A stretch of 64,000 bases of DNA from Reticulascus tulasneorum (GCA_001557505.1 LSAX01000002.1:5022001-5086000); one strand, 5' to 3'; shown: positions 32,491-43,167, numbered from the stretch's first letter. Made by a program: numbers and translations. Notes: a model not told the origin generated them from the sequence alone.

Positions 32491-32511
32491 CGCTGATCCG
32501 CCTGATCAGCG
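32491..32511. promoter_or_regulatory. Inverted repeat CGCTGATC-N5-GATCAGCG
   Basis: A perfect 8-bp inverted repeat with a 5-bp spacer lies about 280 bp upstream of the importer ATG. A second palindrome, CTGATCAG, lies 15 bp further away from the gene (32527-32534). The GCTGATC half-site recurs at 34155-34161 before the ABC gene, and a variant (GCAGATC) forms the palindrome at 22899. It is a candidate operator for a dimeric regulator. Confidence 0.4.
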
Positions 32512-32559
32512 GGTTTGAGTGGGGGACTGATCAGCATCTTGTCACTGGTTAGTGCGGTT

Positions 32560-32600
32560 GATTTATCTAATCTGATCGATTGATTAGATCGAGCCATTGG
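32560..32600 (-). promoter_or_regulatory. CCAAT box with GATA-like palindrome in importer promoter
   Basis: On the importer strand a CCAAT (32600-32596) is followed by the inverted repeat ATCTAATC-N9-GATTAGAT (32589-32565), which contains GATCAGAT and then TAGATAA. CCAAT-binding complex with HapX, together with a Sre-type GATA factor, controls fungal siderophore genes in well-studied species. The arrangement fits but binding is inferred. Confidence 0.4.
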
Positions 32601-32998
32601 CTGATGACAGGGTTCGATGGTTGTCAACGGCCGCTCTGCCCCACTCTGAATGCGTAGGATATTCCTGTATTGGGCTGGAGTTCCGGGCAACGAAACTCTC
32701 CCGGGAGCATGCAGGCTATTGGGGATCTTCGGTCACGGAAGACGACCCGGGTACCTGGCGAAAACAAGTTCTTCTGTGCTTTGTGTGACCTGAAGAATTC
32801 TCATCCACTGCACAGCTTCGGACAAGCATACTGCTGCAGATGAAGCGCTTTCTGGAACTTGCAGGTGGCAGCCATGAGGTAGGTGGCGGAAGATCAGACA
32901 CTCGCAACAAAACTTTACATGCCATACAGACATTTTGTACCTGCACACAATACATACATACATGCTAAAGATAATAAAATTTCGCAAGCGAAAGCCAA

Positions 32999-33031
32999 TT
33001 TTTTTTCTTTTTCTTCCGTTTTTTTTTTTCT
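32999..33031. repeat. T-rich homopolymer tract
   Basis: A plus-strand run of T interrupted by a few C and G, ending in eleven T in a row, lies between the importer promoter and the GNAT gene 3' end. It is probably a nucleosome-free or 3' end element; no coding role. Confidence 0.6.
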
Positions 33032-33081
33032 CGCGTAGCTAGCGCCCCTAATTAAACTTTCGGATTACTTAGCCAACTATG

Positions 33082-33666
33082 TCATCCCCGTGTGGGATCC
33101 CGCGATAACCACTCATCCTTGGTGATCTGATACTCCATTTCACCCTCTTCAATGCCAGGAGGTGGGTCATCATACTTGTTGTGAAAAGTACGAACATGTC
33201 TCAAGCCACAAGCTGCCATTGCCGCCCGCGATCCCAAATTCACAGCCATGGTTTCGCCATAAACCTCCTGCACACCTAAATCCTCGAACCCATGCTTCAA
33301 CAGTGCGGGAGACGCTTCTTTCGCATAACCTTGCCCCCAGAATTTCGGCAAGACCCTCATGCCGAACTCGACCCTCTCGTTGTGGGCTTGAGGTGGCGTG
33401 TCGTTACTCTGGCTTGGCGCAAGAACCCACCAGCCAACAAAGTCGCACCCCGCAAAGCCCACCCAGCACCCAAGGCCGGTACCAGGCGTGGCAGTCTCAA
33501 GCAAATGCTTGTGGACCATTTTCGATTCCTCGAGGCTCAGAGGCTTGCCGGTAAAGATGTACTTCATGACGGCTGGATCCGAATCTAACTGAGCCAGAAA
33601 CTCTTGATGTTCCAGGCCAAGAGGACGCATTTCAAGGCGCGGGGTATGCAGAGTTTTCTGGGTCAT
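33082..33666 (-). CDS. GNAT N-acetyltransferase (RimJ/RimL-like), candidate siderophore acetylase
   Basis: This is a single exon of 194 residues. The RimJ/RimL-type start TPRLEMRPLGLEHQEFLAQLDSDPAVMKYIFTGKP leads to the GNAT core EFGMRVLPKFWGQGYAKEA, where Q/RxxGxG/A binds acetyl-CoA, followed by EVYGETMAVNLGSRAAMAACGLRHV. It should acetylate a primary amine from acetyl-CoA in the cytosol. It sits between the siderophore importer and the ABC gene and faces the ABC gene across a promoter with GATA and CCAAT sites. Aspergillus makes triacetylfusarinine C with the GNAT enzyme SidG, encoded next to a siderophore importer gene. Position makes an analogous function attractive, but sequence similarity to SidG could not be tested. 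RimJ-type proteins are also common detoxifying or housekeeping acetylases. Confidence 0.82.
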   Translation of the reverse strand: MTQKTLHTPRLEMRPLGLEHQEFLAQLDSDPAVMKYIFTGKPLSLEESKMVHKHLLETATPGTGLGCWVGFAGCDFVGWWVLAPSQSNDTPPQAHNERVEFGMRVLPKFWGQGYAKEASPALLKHGFEDLGVQEVYGETMAVNLGSRAAMAACGLRHVRTFHNKYDDPPPGIEEGEMEYQITKDEWLSRDPTRG

Positions 33667-34516
33667 TGTCAGGATGGTGGAAAGAACAATTGAAGCTTTT
33701 GTGTGTCGCTGTATATCGTGCTGTCATTCTGTTGTAAATGCTCTTCGGCAAACTCACTCGTTATAAGGATCCGTGGAAGTCGCACGACCACTAAGTCTAC
33801 ACCCTCCACTAAGTCGCCACCCCGAGTTTCCAAGCGCCTCCTACCCAAGACCTCCACAACCGTCATCTGGCCGAATGCGTACGTTACTCCTAACACAAGT
33901 CTTCCCCGTGCAGTGTCGTCATCCGCGCGGGTACGGTAGTTTGAAAACTTGGATCAGCTAAAAATGGGCTGATTGATAAGATGTAACTACCTGGTACCGA
34001 CAACACTCCACACTTGTGGAGATGGTAGCCAATCGTGCCAATTAGTCTGAATACCGCAGCTTTCCGTTTCCATATGATCCCAGTAAGCCTTTGTAAATGT
34101 AGCGGATGTTTGTGGGGGCCGATGATCATTACCAAAACCTGGCTGCTATGGGACGCTGATCATAATCCGCGGTTCCGTTGCTGATTATTCTACCTGCGCA
34201 AGGCTTTTTCAATCGTTCGTTCACTGGTATGTCACCATGTTTAATCCGTACCTATCACAACTAATTGGAGGTGTTAGTATCACCGCTCTCGGCGTCTAGA
34301 TCTTGCCCCATCTAGCTCAGTCACTTCCACAACATGGAGATCTTTACGCAAGGCGAAATCGGATTATCTGTCAAGTAGTGGTGATACTGAAGATGGTATA
34401 CACACCAGCTGCTTTCATTTCTCTGCCTTCTTCCGGTCTTCCTCGTCGACTTCCCTCTCCCTGAGCACACATCATTGAATCGTCTTCAGTCAGGGATTGA
34501 AGCACGAAACTGCATC
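33667..34516. promoter_or_regulatory. Divergent promoter region, GNAT / ABC transporter
   Basis: These 850 bp carry GGGCTGATTGATAAG (33966-33980, identical to 21405-21419), two CCAAT boxes (34029-34033, 34038-34042), GCTGATC (34155-34161) and an ATCGGATTATCTG segment near 34359. The set fits iron-responsive control shared with the rest of the cluster. Confidence 0.45.
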
Positions 34517-37500
34517 ATGGCCTCCGACTCTGAAAAGGTGGCTAATAAAAAGCCAATCGGCGTGGGGCAGCATCACGGTCTTCTGGAGGAAGTCGCGGTC
34601 CCCGATAGCGAGCATCCAGCTGAGAAGCCCAAAGTTGTTTCATTAGTGAGTCTCAGTCTATTGCCGCAACACATTCAAAGCCATAACTGGAGAGTAGGAA
34701 GAACAAGCAAACGAAGCGAGTTGGCTGAGCTTGTGCAAGTCTCATCAGGGGTTGTTCCTTTATATTGAGCTTCTCTTCGCCGCCCAACCAACATGGGTGG
34801 ACATCTTTCTCATCATCTTCGGCACTATTTGTGCCGCAGGGGCGGGCATTCCATTCCCCCTCATGGGTGTCCTGTTCGGCCAGCTCATCGATAACTTCAA
34901 CAGCGCGACATGCGCCGCCCAAGAAGATAGCCCCAGCATCAGCGCCACCACCGATATAGACCCTTTTAGGTACGAGTCGACAATTAATGAAAAGGTCATT
35001 AAAACTGCCTATATTGGTGTCATTGCCCTCGTTCTCATATACGGCCACCTTACATGCTGGAACATCGTTAGCCAGCGCCTTGCCGAGCGCCTGCGCACAC
35101 GCTACGTTTCTGCCCTCCTGCGCCAGCCGCCAGCATTCTTTGACAAAAACGGCGCTTCTGGCCAGGTCTCGAGCCGCCTCCATGGCGACATCACCGCGGT
35201 TCAAGCCGGCACCTCGGAAAAGGTTGGCAACGTCATTACTACAATCAGCTTTTTCATCACCGTCTTCGTAATAGCCTTCATCCAGCAGCCTCGTCTCGCC
35301 GGAATCCTCGTCTGCATGCTACCCGCCTTTCTCTTGTCCGGGATGGTCGGCGGAAGGTACTTAGGAAAATACGTCCAGCTCCAGAATGACGCTACCGCTT
35401 CGGCCTCATCCATTGCCTCTGAGGCTCTCTCGCATGTCGCGGTCGTCCAAGCTTTTGGCGCTGCCCCTCGCCTTGAGGCCAAGTTCTCCGAAAACATGGC
35501 CCGTGCTCGCCAGTATGCCATGAAGAAGGCCGCCATTGCGGCCGTCCAGACCGGTCTCCTCTACTTCATTGCATACTCAGGAAACGCCCTAGCTTTTTGG
35601 CAAGGCAGTATCCGAATAGCTGACTCTGTGGCAAGTGGCGATGGCAATTCCACCGTGGGACAGATCTATGCCATCGTCTACCTTCTCGTCGACGCGTGTG
35701 TCATGCTGGGCGGAATAGCACCCACACTCCCCTTTCTCGGAGGCGCCACGACTGCGTACCAGCGCCTAAAGCAAGATATCGAAGCTTACTCCGGCATAGA
35801 CGGCACATCCAACTCCGGAGCCATTCTGCCGCCGAGCACGGCAAAGTCTCTCACCTTCCGCAATGTCTCGTTCGAGTACGAATCACGCCCTGGCCAGCTC
35901 ATCCTTCAAAATATAGACCTAGTATTCCCCGCAGGAAAGTACACCGCTATTGTTGGCCTCTCAGGCAGTGGTAAAACCACTATTGCTGCTCTAATCGCAC
36001 GTCTTTATGATCCCTTAGACGGCAAAGTCGAGCTTGATGGTCACGATTTACGGGATCTCAACGTTAAATCTCTACGAAGCTTCATTAGCTTTGTCCAGCA
36101 GGAGCCATCACTTCTTCATCGATCCATTCTGGAAAACATTGCACTAGGACTTGTCAACTCGCCCAAGCCCGCTCATCAGCACCTAAAGCCGTTGCTCGTT
36201 GGCCCCGAGCTCGCCAAGCTTGCTACCAAGGGCAAGTACGCGCTCTCGTGGGCCGCATCCCTGGGGCCAGCTTTTGCCGAGCTCACAGACCTGATTCGCC
36301 AAGCCGCCGAGCAAGCCGATGCGGCTGGCTTCATTGACCAGCTCCCGTCCGGCTACGGCACAGCTGTTGGCCCCGGTGGATCTTTTTTGAGTGGCGGTCA
36401 GCGACAACGAATCGCACTTGCTCGTGCCTTGATACGTGACCCGGAAATTCTTGTTCTTGATGAGGCGACGGCATCGCTTGATTCCGCCAGCGAGAAGAAA
36501 ATCCAGCTCGCCGTGGAGCGGGCCGCGGTCTGTAAGAGGACCATCATTTCTATTGCGCACCGCCTTTCGACTATCCGTAACGCGGACAACATTATTGTCA
36601 TGCAAGCTGGTCAGGTTGTCGAACAAGGAACGTACGATGAGTTTATGGCTAGAACTGACAGTGCTTTCGCTCAAATGGCTAAGCTGCAGACACTTGGCAC
36701 CGTGAGTGCCGCTGATGCTAGATCCGTCTCGGGCGACTCATTCGATGCGTCCACCATCAAAACATATGTTCAGCTGAGCGATAAAGCCGAAAGTTCCAAG
36801 TCCCAGCAAATTGTCGACAGCCAGATTCAACCCGTAGACAAGCACAAGAATGGAAACCGGATGCAAAAACAAAGGGAAGCGGAGGAGAAGAAGGAAGAAG
36901 CCAAGGACGAAGACCTGGATATCGTGAAGCCATTTAGCTCTGTCGTAAAGGGACTAGCCTGGTTAATCCGGCCGTCTCTGGGCTGGTTTGTTCTTGCTAT
37001 CATTGCTGCCGTCTTCGTTGGAGCCACCTTTTCCGGGGCGGGCATAATATTTGGGTTTACTGTCGGTAAACTCAATCCATGCCAGAGTACCGTGGAGCGC
37101 ATTCGGGACATGGGCCGTTTGTTTGCTGGCCTCTACTTCTTGCTTGCGGGCGTCGAGCTCATTGCCAACTTCCTCGCTTGGTGGGGTTTCGGCATTGTTG
37201 CTGAGAAGCTTCTCTACAACTTGCGCATTCTCTCATTCCGCTCTTTGCTCGAGCAGGGCATCCAGTGGCACCAATCTGAAGGTCGCACTCCGTCTAGTCT
37301 ACTGTCCATCCTCACCAAAGATAACACGGCCATTGGCGCATTTAGTGGGTCTACATTCGGGACCGTCTTTGCCATCTGCATCAACGTCATCATCGCTGTT
37401 GTCATATCGCATATTTTTGCTTGGAAGATTGCTCTAGTCTGCCTAGTAACGGTTCCTATCTTGCTTGGCTCGGGTTTCATGCAGCTGCGCATGTTGGCGC

Positions 37501-38756
37501 GATATGAGGAGCGTCACCGAAGTGCATTTTCCATGGCTACTTCGGTCGCCATGGAGGCTATCCAGTCGATCCGCACCGTGGCTATCCTATCGCTGGAAAA
37601 TGAGTACATGGATTCTTTTACACGCTTATTGGCTCCTCCGCGGAAGCAGGTTGTGCGGGCTTCGATTTCGACGAATATCTGGCTCGCCATCTCCTACACC
37701 ACCGGCACTTTCATCAACGCCCTGGCCTACTGGTGGGGCTCGCAGCTCATCATGAAAGGAGAATACTCACAAACGGATTTTCTCATTATCCTTGTGGCCA
37801 TGCTTACAAGTACCCAGCTCTGGAGTAGCATGTTCTCTCTCGCTCCAGAGTTCTCACGCGCTCGGCTAGCATTCTCTCGAGTCTTGGCTGTCGTAAGCTT
37901 GGGATCTAGCACTCACACAAGCGAGTCCTCGATAGATTGTTTCAATTCAAAACTCGATATCGAGGCCGCTGGAGAAACCAAAACTGGCGTCTCCGACGAG
38001 CATCAACGTCGCGGCGGGGCAACAGTGATCTTTCAGGATGTCTCATTTACTAATCCGAGCCGCCCGGATGTGACAATTCTTGACAAGATCTCGTTCACAA
38101 TTCCGTGTAATAAGTTCTGTGGTCTTGTCGGTCCTTCCGGCGCGGGGAAGTCTACCATCTTAAATATAGTGCAGCGGCTCTACTCACCTACCGCCGGGGC
38201 TGTTTTGATTGATGACCAAGACATTGCTCTGCTCCCCACTTCATTCCGCGACACAATTGCCCTGGTACCGCAAGATCCTGCTCTGTTTGATGGTAGCATT
38301 CGATTTAACGTGGGGCTGGGCGCGTCTCCCGGTCACGAAGCCACTGGCGCCGAGATCGAGGAGGCTTGCCGCCTAGCAAATATCCACGACGTTATTGCAT
38401 CTCTCCCCGATAGCTATGATACAGAGTGTGGCACCTCTGCCTCTCGCTTATCCGGAGGCCAAAGACAGCGCATTGCTATTGCCCGGGCTCTCGTTCGTCG
38501 CCCACGCCTCCTACTCCTCGATGAGAGTACGAGCGCGCTGGATGCAGCCAGCGAGGCGGCCCTACAAGAAGGGCTTGAAAGAGCGTCGCGGGGCACTACA
38601 GTGATAGCTATTACGCACCGACTACACACTGTACAGAAAGCGGACATAATCTTTGTCGTCGAGGGGGGTCAGGTAGTTGACAGCGGCCGACATGCAGAGT
38701 TGATGGAGCGGAGAGAGAGCTACAGGCTAAACGCGATGCAACAGATGCTGCAGTGA
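34517..38756 (+). CDS. Full-length ABC-B (MDR-type) transporter of the siderophore cluster
   Basis: Two exons (34517-34645, 34749-38756) give 1378 residues. The 103-nt intron separates the hydrophilic N-terminus from TMD1. The order is TMD1-NBD1-linker-TMD2-NBD2. NBD1 has Walker A at G446 (GLSGSGKTT), signature LSGGQRQR and Walker B ILVLDEATASLD. NBD2 has Walker A at G1171 (GPSGAGKST), LSGGQRQR and LLLLDESTSALD, so both ATP sites look intact. The linker (about 690-760) is Lys/Glu-rich. An insertion of about 45 residues sits between the Q-loop and signature of NBD1 (SPKPAHQHLKPLL region). Aspergillus fumigatus has an ABC transporter gene (sitT) at the equivalent place beside sidD. Export of siderophore, shuttle products or recycled hydrolysis products is inferred. 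Confidence 0.92.
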
Positions 38757-39199
38757 GTCAGTGCACTGCGCAACTCGCGCTTCTTGGTAACACCCTGCTG
38801 GCTTGCTGGGAAGTTCTACGCACCAATCATGCCATTCGAATCAAGTCAGGCATAGATATGCCGAGATCAACAGCTCTGTATTTTGTAGTAGTATGTAGTC
38901 ACACGCTTTTTTGAACAGCGAACAGCTTTTGAAACCTGTTGAGCAAGTGCGGGCGAGGCTCTACTGAAGTTTAGGTATGAGCCATTTATGAAACCATTAT
39001 TACGTTTTCTACAGTAAGTTGAAGCGTTGTTGGAGATTTGTAGCAACGTATTGGTGTCAATAGATCGGGAAATGACTACTTGTATCTTCATATGTCAAGA
39101 CAATGTACTGTGAAATTCTTCGAGAGCAAAGACGTCTCTTGTTATTGTTTCTTAAATCTAGCTTTATTTCGCTGTCTACAAACCCTAGCTCATGTTTCT
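38757..39199. other. Convergent 3' flanks, ABC and PAN-domain genes
   Basis: These 440 bp have no recognisable gene. This is the right edge of the siderophore cluster. Confidence 0.5.
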
Positions 39200-39967
39200 T
39201 TAGCAGCCGACATCAAAGACAATGAGTGTCTGGCCATCACTTCGTGGTGGCAGGTGGGCTGCCCCCACGTTAAATAGCAGACATTCTTCAGGTCCTTGCG
39301 CAGATGTTTGGCCAAATTCGCAGCTATCCCACCATGCTGTTAGCAACGCAACTTGAGTTCGCCGATGATTCGAGAGCATTTAAACTTACGACTTGCAGCC
39401 GCTGGTGTTCTTGCAAAGACCTAGACATGACTGTTGGGTTTTCACATCCTGGACAGTGCGTATAGGCGTCTGAACAGTAGCATGCGTGGCAGCCGGAGCA
39501 GTGCCACAGGCATTTTGGCGCTTTTGGGCTGTCCCGCTGCGATCGGCTCGATCTGGCTGTCCGTTTTCATCGCCTTGGGTATTGTCGTCTTCGCTGTTAG
39601 GAGTTTTGCTGGGGTTGTCGTTGTTGTGAGTAGGAGCCGTTGTCGGAACCCCAGCGCATGCTTTATCGAATACCGTCAAGTTTGTGTCCTGTTGCGTGGG
39701 AACTTGCTTTGCTGCAACACCGAAGAGCATGCATTTTGGGGAGCTTTCAGAATCAGGCAAGCCGAAAACAAAGCTTAGACAGCCACTGTCTGCATTGCAC
39801 TTCTGACGGCAGGCATCTGCCGTGCTAGCGATCGGCTGGGAGAGAGCTCTCGCGGTACCCGCTGCTCCAGTTGGGCGAACGTCGCAAACGTTGGCACGTG
39901 GTAACAAAGAAGTTGCAGAAATACAAGCGACAAACGCGGCGATGAAAATGGATCCGGTTGTATGCAT
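39200..39967 (-). CDS. Secreted protein with two PAN/apple-like segments
   Basis: Two exons (39967-39390, 39323-39200) give 233 residues. A signal peptide (MHTTGSIFIAAFVACISATS) is followed by a first PAN-like unit (about 28-105: CDVRP, CRQKCNADSGCLSFVFG, CMLFG, LTVFDKAC). A low-complexity Asp/Asn/Pro linker ends in a KR pair (about 150). A second PAN-like unit (CGTAPA, CLGLCKNTSGCKS) is completed only by exon 2, which adds CEFGQTSAQGPEECLLFNVGA and IVFDVGC. The internal symmetry of the two units supports the splice (GTAAGT donor, GCTAAC branch, GGATAG acceptor). PAN/apple units bind proteins or carbohydrates outside the cell. The ligand is unknown; a wall- or host-associated role is possible. 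Confidence 0.8.
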
Positions 39968-41434
39968 TTTATAAAGTTGGGAAGTAGTAACGGTTAAAAG
40001 GGCAATCAGCAGAATGTTGATCTCAAAACGTTATGATTGTGAAGAGTTACTAAAGGTCCTGATGTAGATGACTTGACTTGGAGTATGTATGAGATGCAAA
40101 GATGATGGTCGTATTGATTGTAGAGAATAGATACCTAGATGGACGCATGTTTGTGACATATATATATCTTGATTTTACCATCAAATCTAGAAAACCCCCA
40201 TTTTGTATCCAAACTTCTCACAAATCCATTGATGAGGCAGTACGCATGAACTGTAGACGTAATTCATTCTTACGAATTCGACGCCAATAATCTACGAATG
40301 TCGAACCTACCATTCTTAGATATTGATGCTGCCTGTCCATAGTTGGGAGAGAATACTCCTGGAGAGACCGGAAACCAACCCTGAACGTGGTTCACCGATG
40401 AGAATCCCAGCAGCCTGTGCTGGAGGTTCATGCGGCAACACACATCTACAACATTTTCTTCACGAAGTCTCCTATTCTAGATATTCTAGAAGGAATTAGG
40501 TGACGAATCACAGAGGTGTGGTAGTGCATGTAACAGGCCAAACATAGTGCATTATGTTTTAAACAAAAGGAAGCTGTGGACTACACAATGACATGTCTGT
40601 TTTAGCGTTGTCGTCGTGGCTGGGCATGGCTTAGCGTAGTACGTCACCTCATCCAAGCCTTGGATGCGACCGGGTCCCCTAGCTGGAACGCGTCTCACCC
40701 CACCCCCACATTCCTGTTCTACAATGTGTACGACAGTAGTATGTGTGTGTCTGTGGCTCGGCGATATCGAGGTTTCGCAACCCTAACATCCGCCTCATGC
40801 GTGAAGACAGATACCAGTTCCATAAGGAGTTTAACCTGCAATCCTTATGTCCCACGGCCTAGGTATCCCCCTTAAAGCACAGCCACGCACTATGCGACCT
40901 GCGAACTGAAGGCTGCATCGTGTATCCAAACCCAACAAGAACCTGTGTTGAATGCCAGCAACCCACTAGAAACATGCTTGCGTTGAGAAATAAGTCTGGA
41001 GAATAATCACATGAGGAAACCCATAGGTTTATGGTTATGATCGTCTGTAACTTATGTCCTTTTACAAGGGGCAATCAGTGCAGAGCATAAAAAAGTAATT
41101 ACCGACAAGGAGATGGTGACCAGAATACTGCGATGCGTGATAGCAAGTTATGGATAGATTAGGCCGTATAGCGAAAGAGATCGACTTTGCAATAATTTTG
41201 GCTGGAGGGTGTATGGATGGTAGCTGCCTTCATAGAGAGCATTCGGTTTTAAAAGCAACAATCGCACAATCGCACATAAGTTGGCTTGTGTAATAGGATG
41301 GTCAACTTTCAGTTGGGGTTCAGGAATTATTGCTATATACACTACAAGAGGCTTCTGGCAATGGTGGATACAGAATCATTTTCAAGTCCCAGTCCGTCCA
41401 TTAAAGCCCTATCTAGTTTTAAGTTTTATGTAGC
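39968..41434. other. Intergenic, 1.5 kb
   Basis: A TATATATA run near 40158 lies about 190 bp upstream of the PAN-protein start and may be its TATA region. No gene is recognised in the rest. Confidence 0.45.
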
Positions 41435-42094
41435 TTAAACCGATGTACTGGCAGAAGACGGTTGAATATCTCTAAGTGTAACCAAAACCTTTCCACTTGT
41501 ATCGTCTCCGGTACTATTCCAATTCAGGGTCCAGATATCGCTGATCTCGGTTGGCACCGCGTACCAAAGAGTCTGTATTTCTCCAGTACTCCCATCAACA
41601 ATGACAGTATGTCCGTAGAAACCGAACCCGCTGGTGATAAGGTCGGTTGACGATGTATCGTTTGAGACGAAGCTCGCTTGGTGTGACGAAGAGGCGGGGC
41701 CGGGAACTGAGAAAATTGAGTTTGACCAAGTCGAGTTATCCGAAGGACTGCCTATCCAGGTACTTCCATCAGGCGTAACTGAAGCCGCGTCAGGCATCAG
41801 AAAATACCCTAAACAAATCTTGAACTTACAAACAACGGTCGCAGTATCAGAGCTATTAGCAGCTCCGCCATTGCCTATGAACGCAGCTCCTGATTTCGGT
41901 TGTTAGCCGTCGGTATAGAGACTAGTGGACAGCAGTACTGTTGTGGACATACCTCCAGAAGAGAAAACCGGAAAGCCGCCAATGCCATCTCCATATGCGT
42001 ACAGTTGAAACGCTTTGGACTGACCACGAACAGCAGTTGGCCAGGTAGAGGCGACGAAGATCGCGGACAGAAATGTGTATGTAAAACTGAACAT
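41435..42094 (-). CDS. Secreted glycoprotein of unknown family
   Basis: Three exons (42094-41953, 41889-41830, 41778-41435) give 181 residues. The start at 42094 gives a signal peptide (MFSFTYTFLSAIFVASTWPTAVRG). The first mature segment, AFQLYAYGDGIGGFPVFSSGG, joins AAFIGNGGAANSSDTATVV from the 60-nt middle exon, then FTPDGSTWIG. Nx[ST] sequons are frequent (NSS, NST twice, NDT), and there is no Cys in the mature chain. The pattern alternates beta-type segments with Ser/Asp turns (FGFYGHTVIVDG, IQTLWYAVP, IWTLNWN, KVLVTLRDI), suggesting a beta-sandwich. I recall similar fungal secreted proteins without known function. The very short middle exon is supported by phase and by continuous GGA repeats across the joins. 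Confidence 0.75.
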
Positions 42095-43167
42095 TCTGAC
42101 GGATTCTTGATGCTTTCTCTTTTGAATAATGGACAAGGTAGTGTGAGGAAGAGGTAGACGTAGGAAGATGAAATGTGGAAGTTTAAGAACGAATAAATAG
42201 TTCAGAACAATAGAAGACGAACAATCGAAGGTGATGGATGTATAAGGCAACAACTGCACCACATAAGTGTGTTTCTCCGTACTTTTATCTGAAAGGCTGA
42301 CGCGTTCAATCGAGGCGGATAGGAACATGAACAGAAAATTCAGCAGAATTGACATACGCAATTGCCACAGCCATTTTAAAAAAATGCTAATATCCTTTTC
42401 TACTTGTTGTTTGGCTAGGCTGCCTTACGAATGGCGGACTACAGGGCAAAAATACCGTCTAGTGTGGATGACTCGCGGAAAGCTTGAAACGACAGTTGAG
42501 ACCCTAGACCCTGCGATTAGGCCCATGGACCATTGACCCTGGGACCTTTACTCTAATAATCCGAACATTATAGTTGTGGATCTAGGAACCAATTGCCAAA
42601 TACAGATGACAGCCGATTATGCATTCCTTTCGCGTTTCCAAACGAAGTTTTCAAGCGGGCCTTTCTTATGCAAAAGCTCCGCCGACCGTCATATTTCAGC
42701 TGAACCGGACCAACAAGGTTGGAGGGTAACCATGATCCGCGACTTGAACTTACACGAGTAAACATGCTCCCACACATACCCATGGCGTATCGCGCAGATA
42801 TTTGATGTGAATAGGTAATATATGAGATCCACAGCCACAAACACGGACACTTGCAGCATTCGGGATACTTGTGGGGCATACGTTGGTCGAAGGCCTCAGC
42901 CTCGAAGTATACGAGAACATACGTCACGTTGAAAGCCCATTGATAGAGCATCTTTGTAATAAAATAAAGGGTTTGAGCGTTTAGTCGTGACTGAAATTGA
43001 ACGTACAAAAGCATTAACTTGCCATTTCCAAGACAGTTTTCCAAACTATCATAGTTACAATTTTCTTATCTGTCCTACCTCATTATCTTCTATAAGTTCA
43101 TTCTGATTTGAAATTAGTTCAATTTCATCATCCCACTCGCGCTATCCACAGCATCTTCATTATCAAC
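42095..43167. other. Divergent region upstream of glycoprotein and laccase genes
   Basis: About 1.07 kb between divergent starts. A minus-strand frame (42568-43044) has no signal, motif or family and is not called. A TATAAG motif near 43092 may serve the laccase gene. Confidence 0.45.

Larger units (their letters stand above)
32212..33081. other. Upstream region of siderophore importer and 3' flank of GNAT gene
   Basis: This holds the importer promoter with its inverted repeats (32491-32600), then non-coding sequence and a T-rich tract near 33000. The small frames at 32211-32690 and 32716-32987 have no recognisable family. Confidence 0.5.

Noticed and set aside
36183..36674. 163-residue minus-strand frame
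   Set aside because: Antisense shadow of the first nucleotide-binding domain of the ABC transporter.
42568..43044. 158-residue minus-strand frame between the glycoprotein and laccase genes
   Set aside because: No motif, signal peptide or family resemblance, and it lies in a divergent promoter region.
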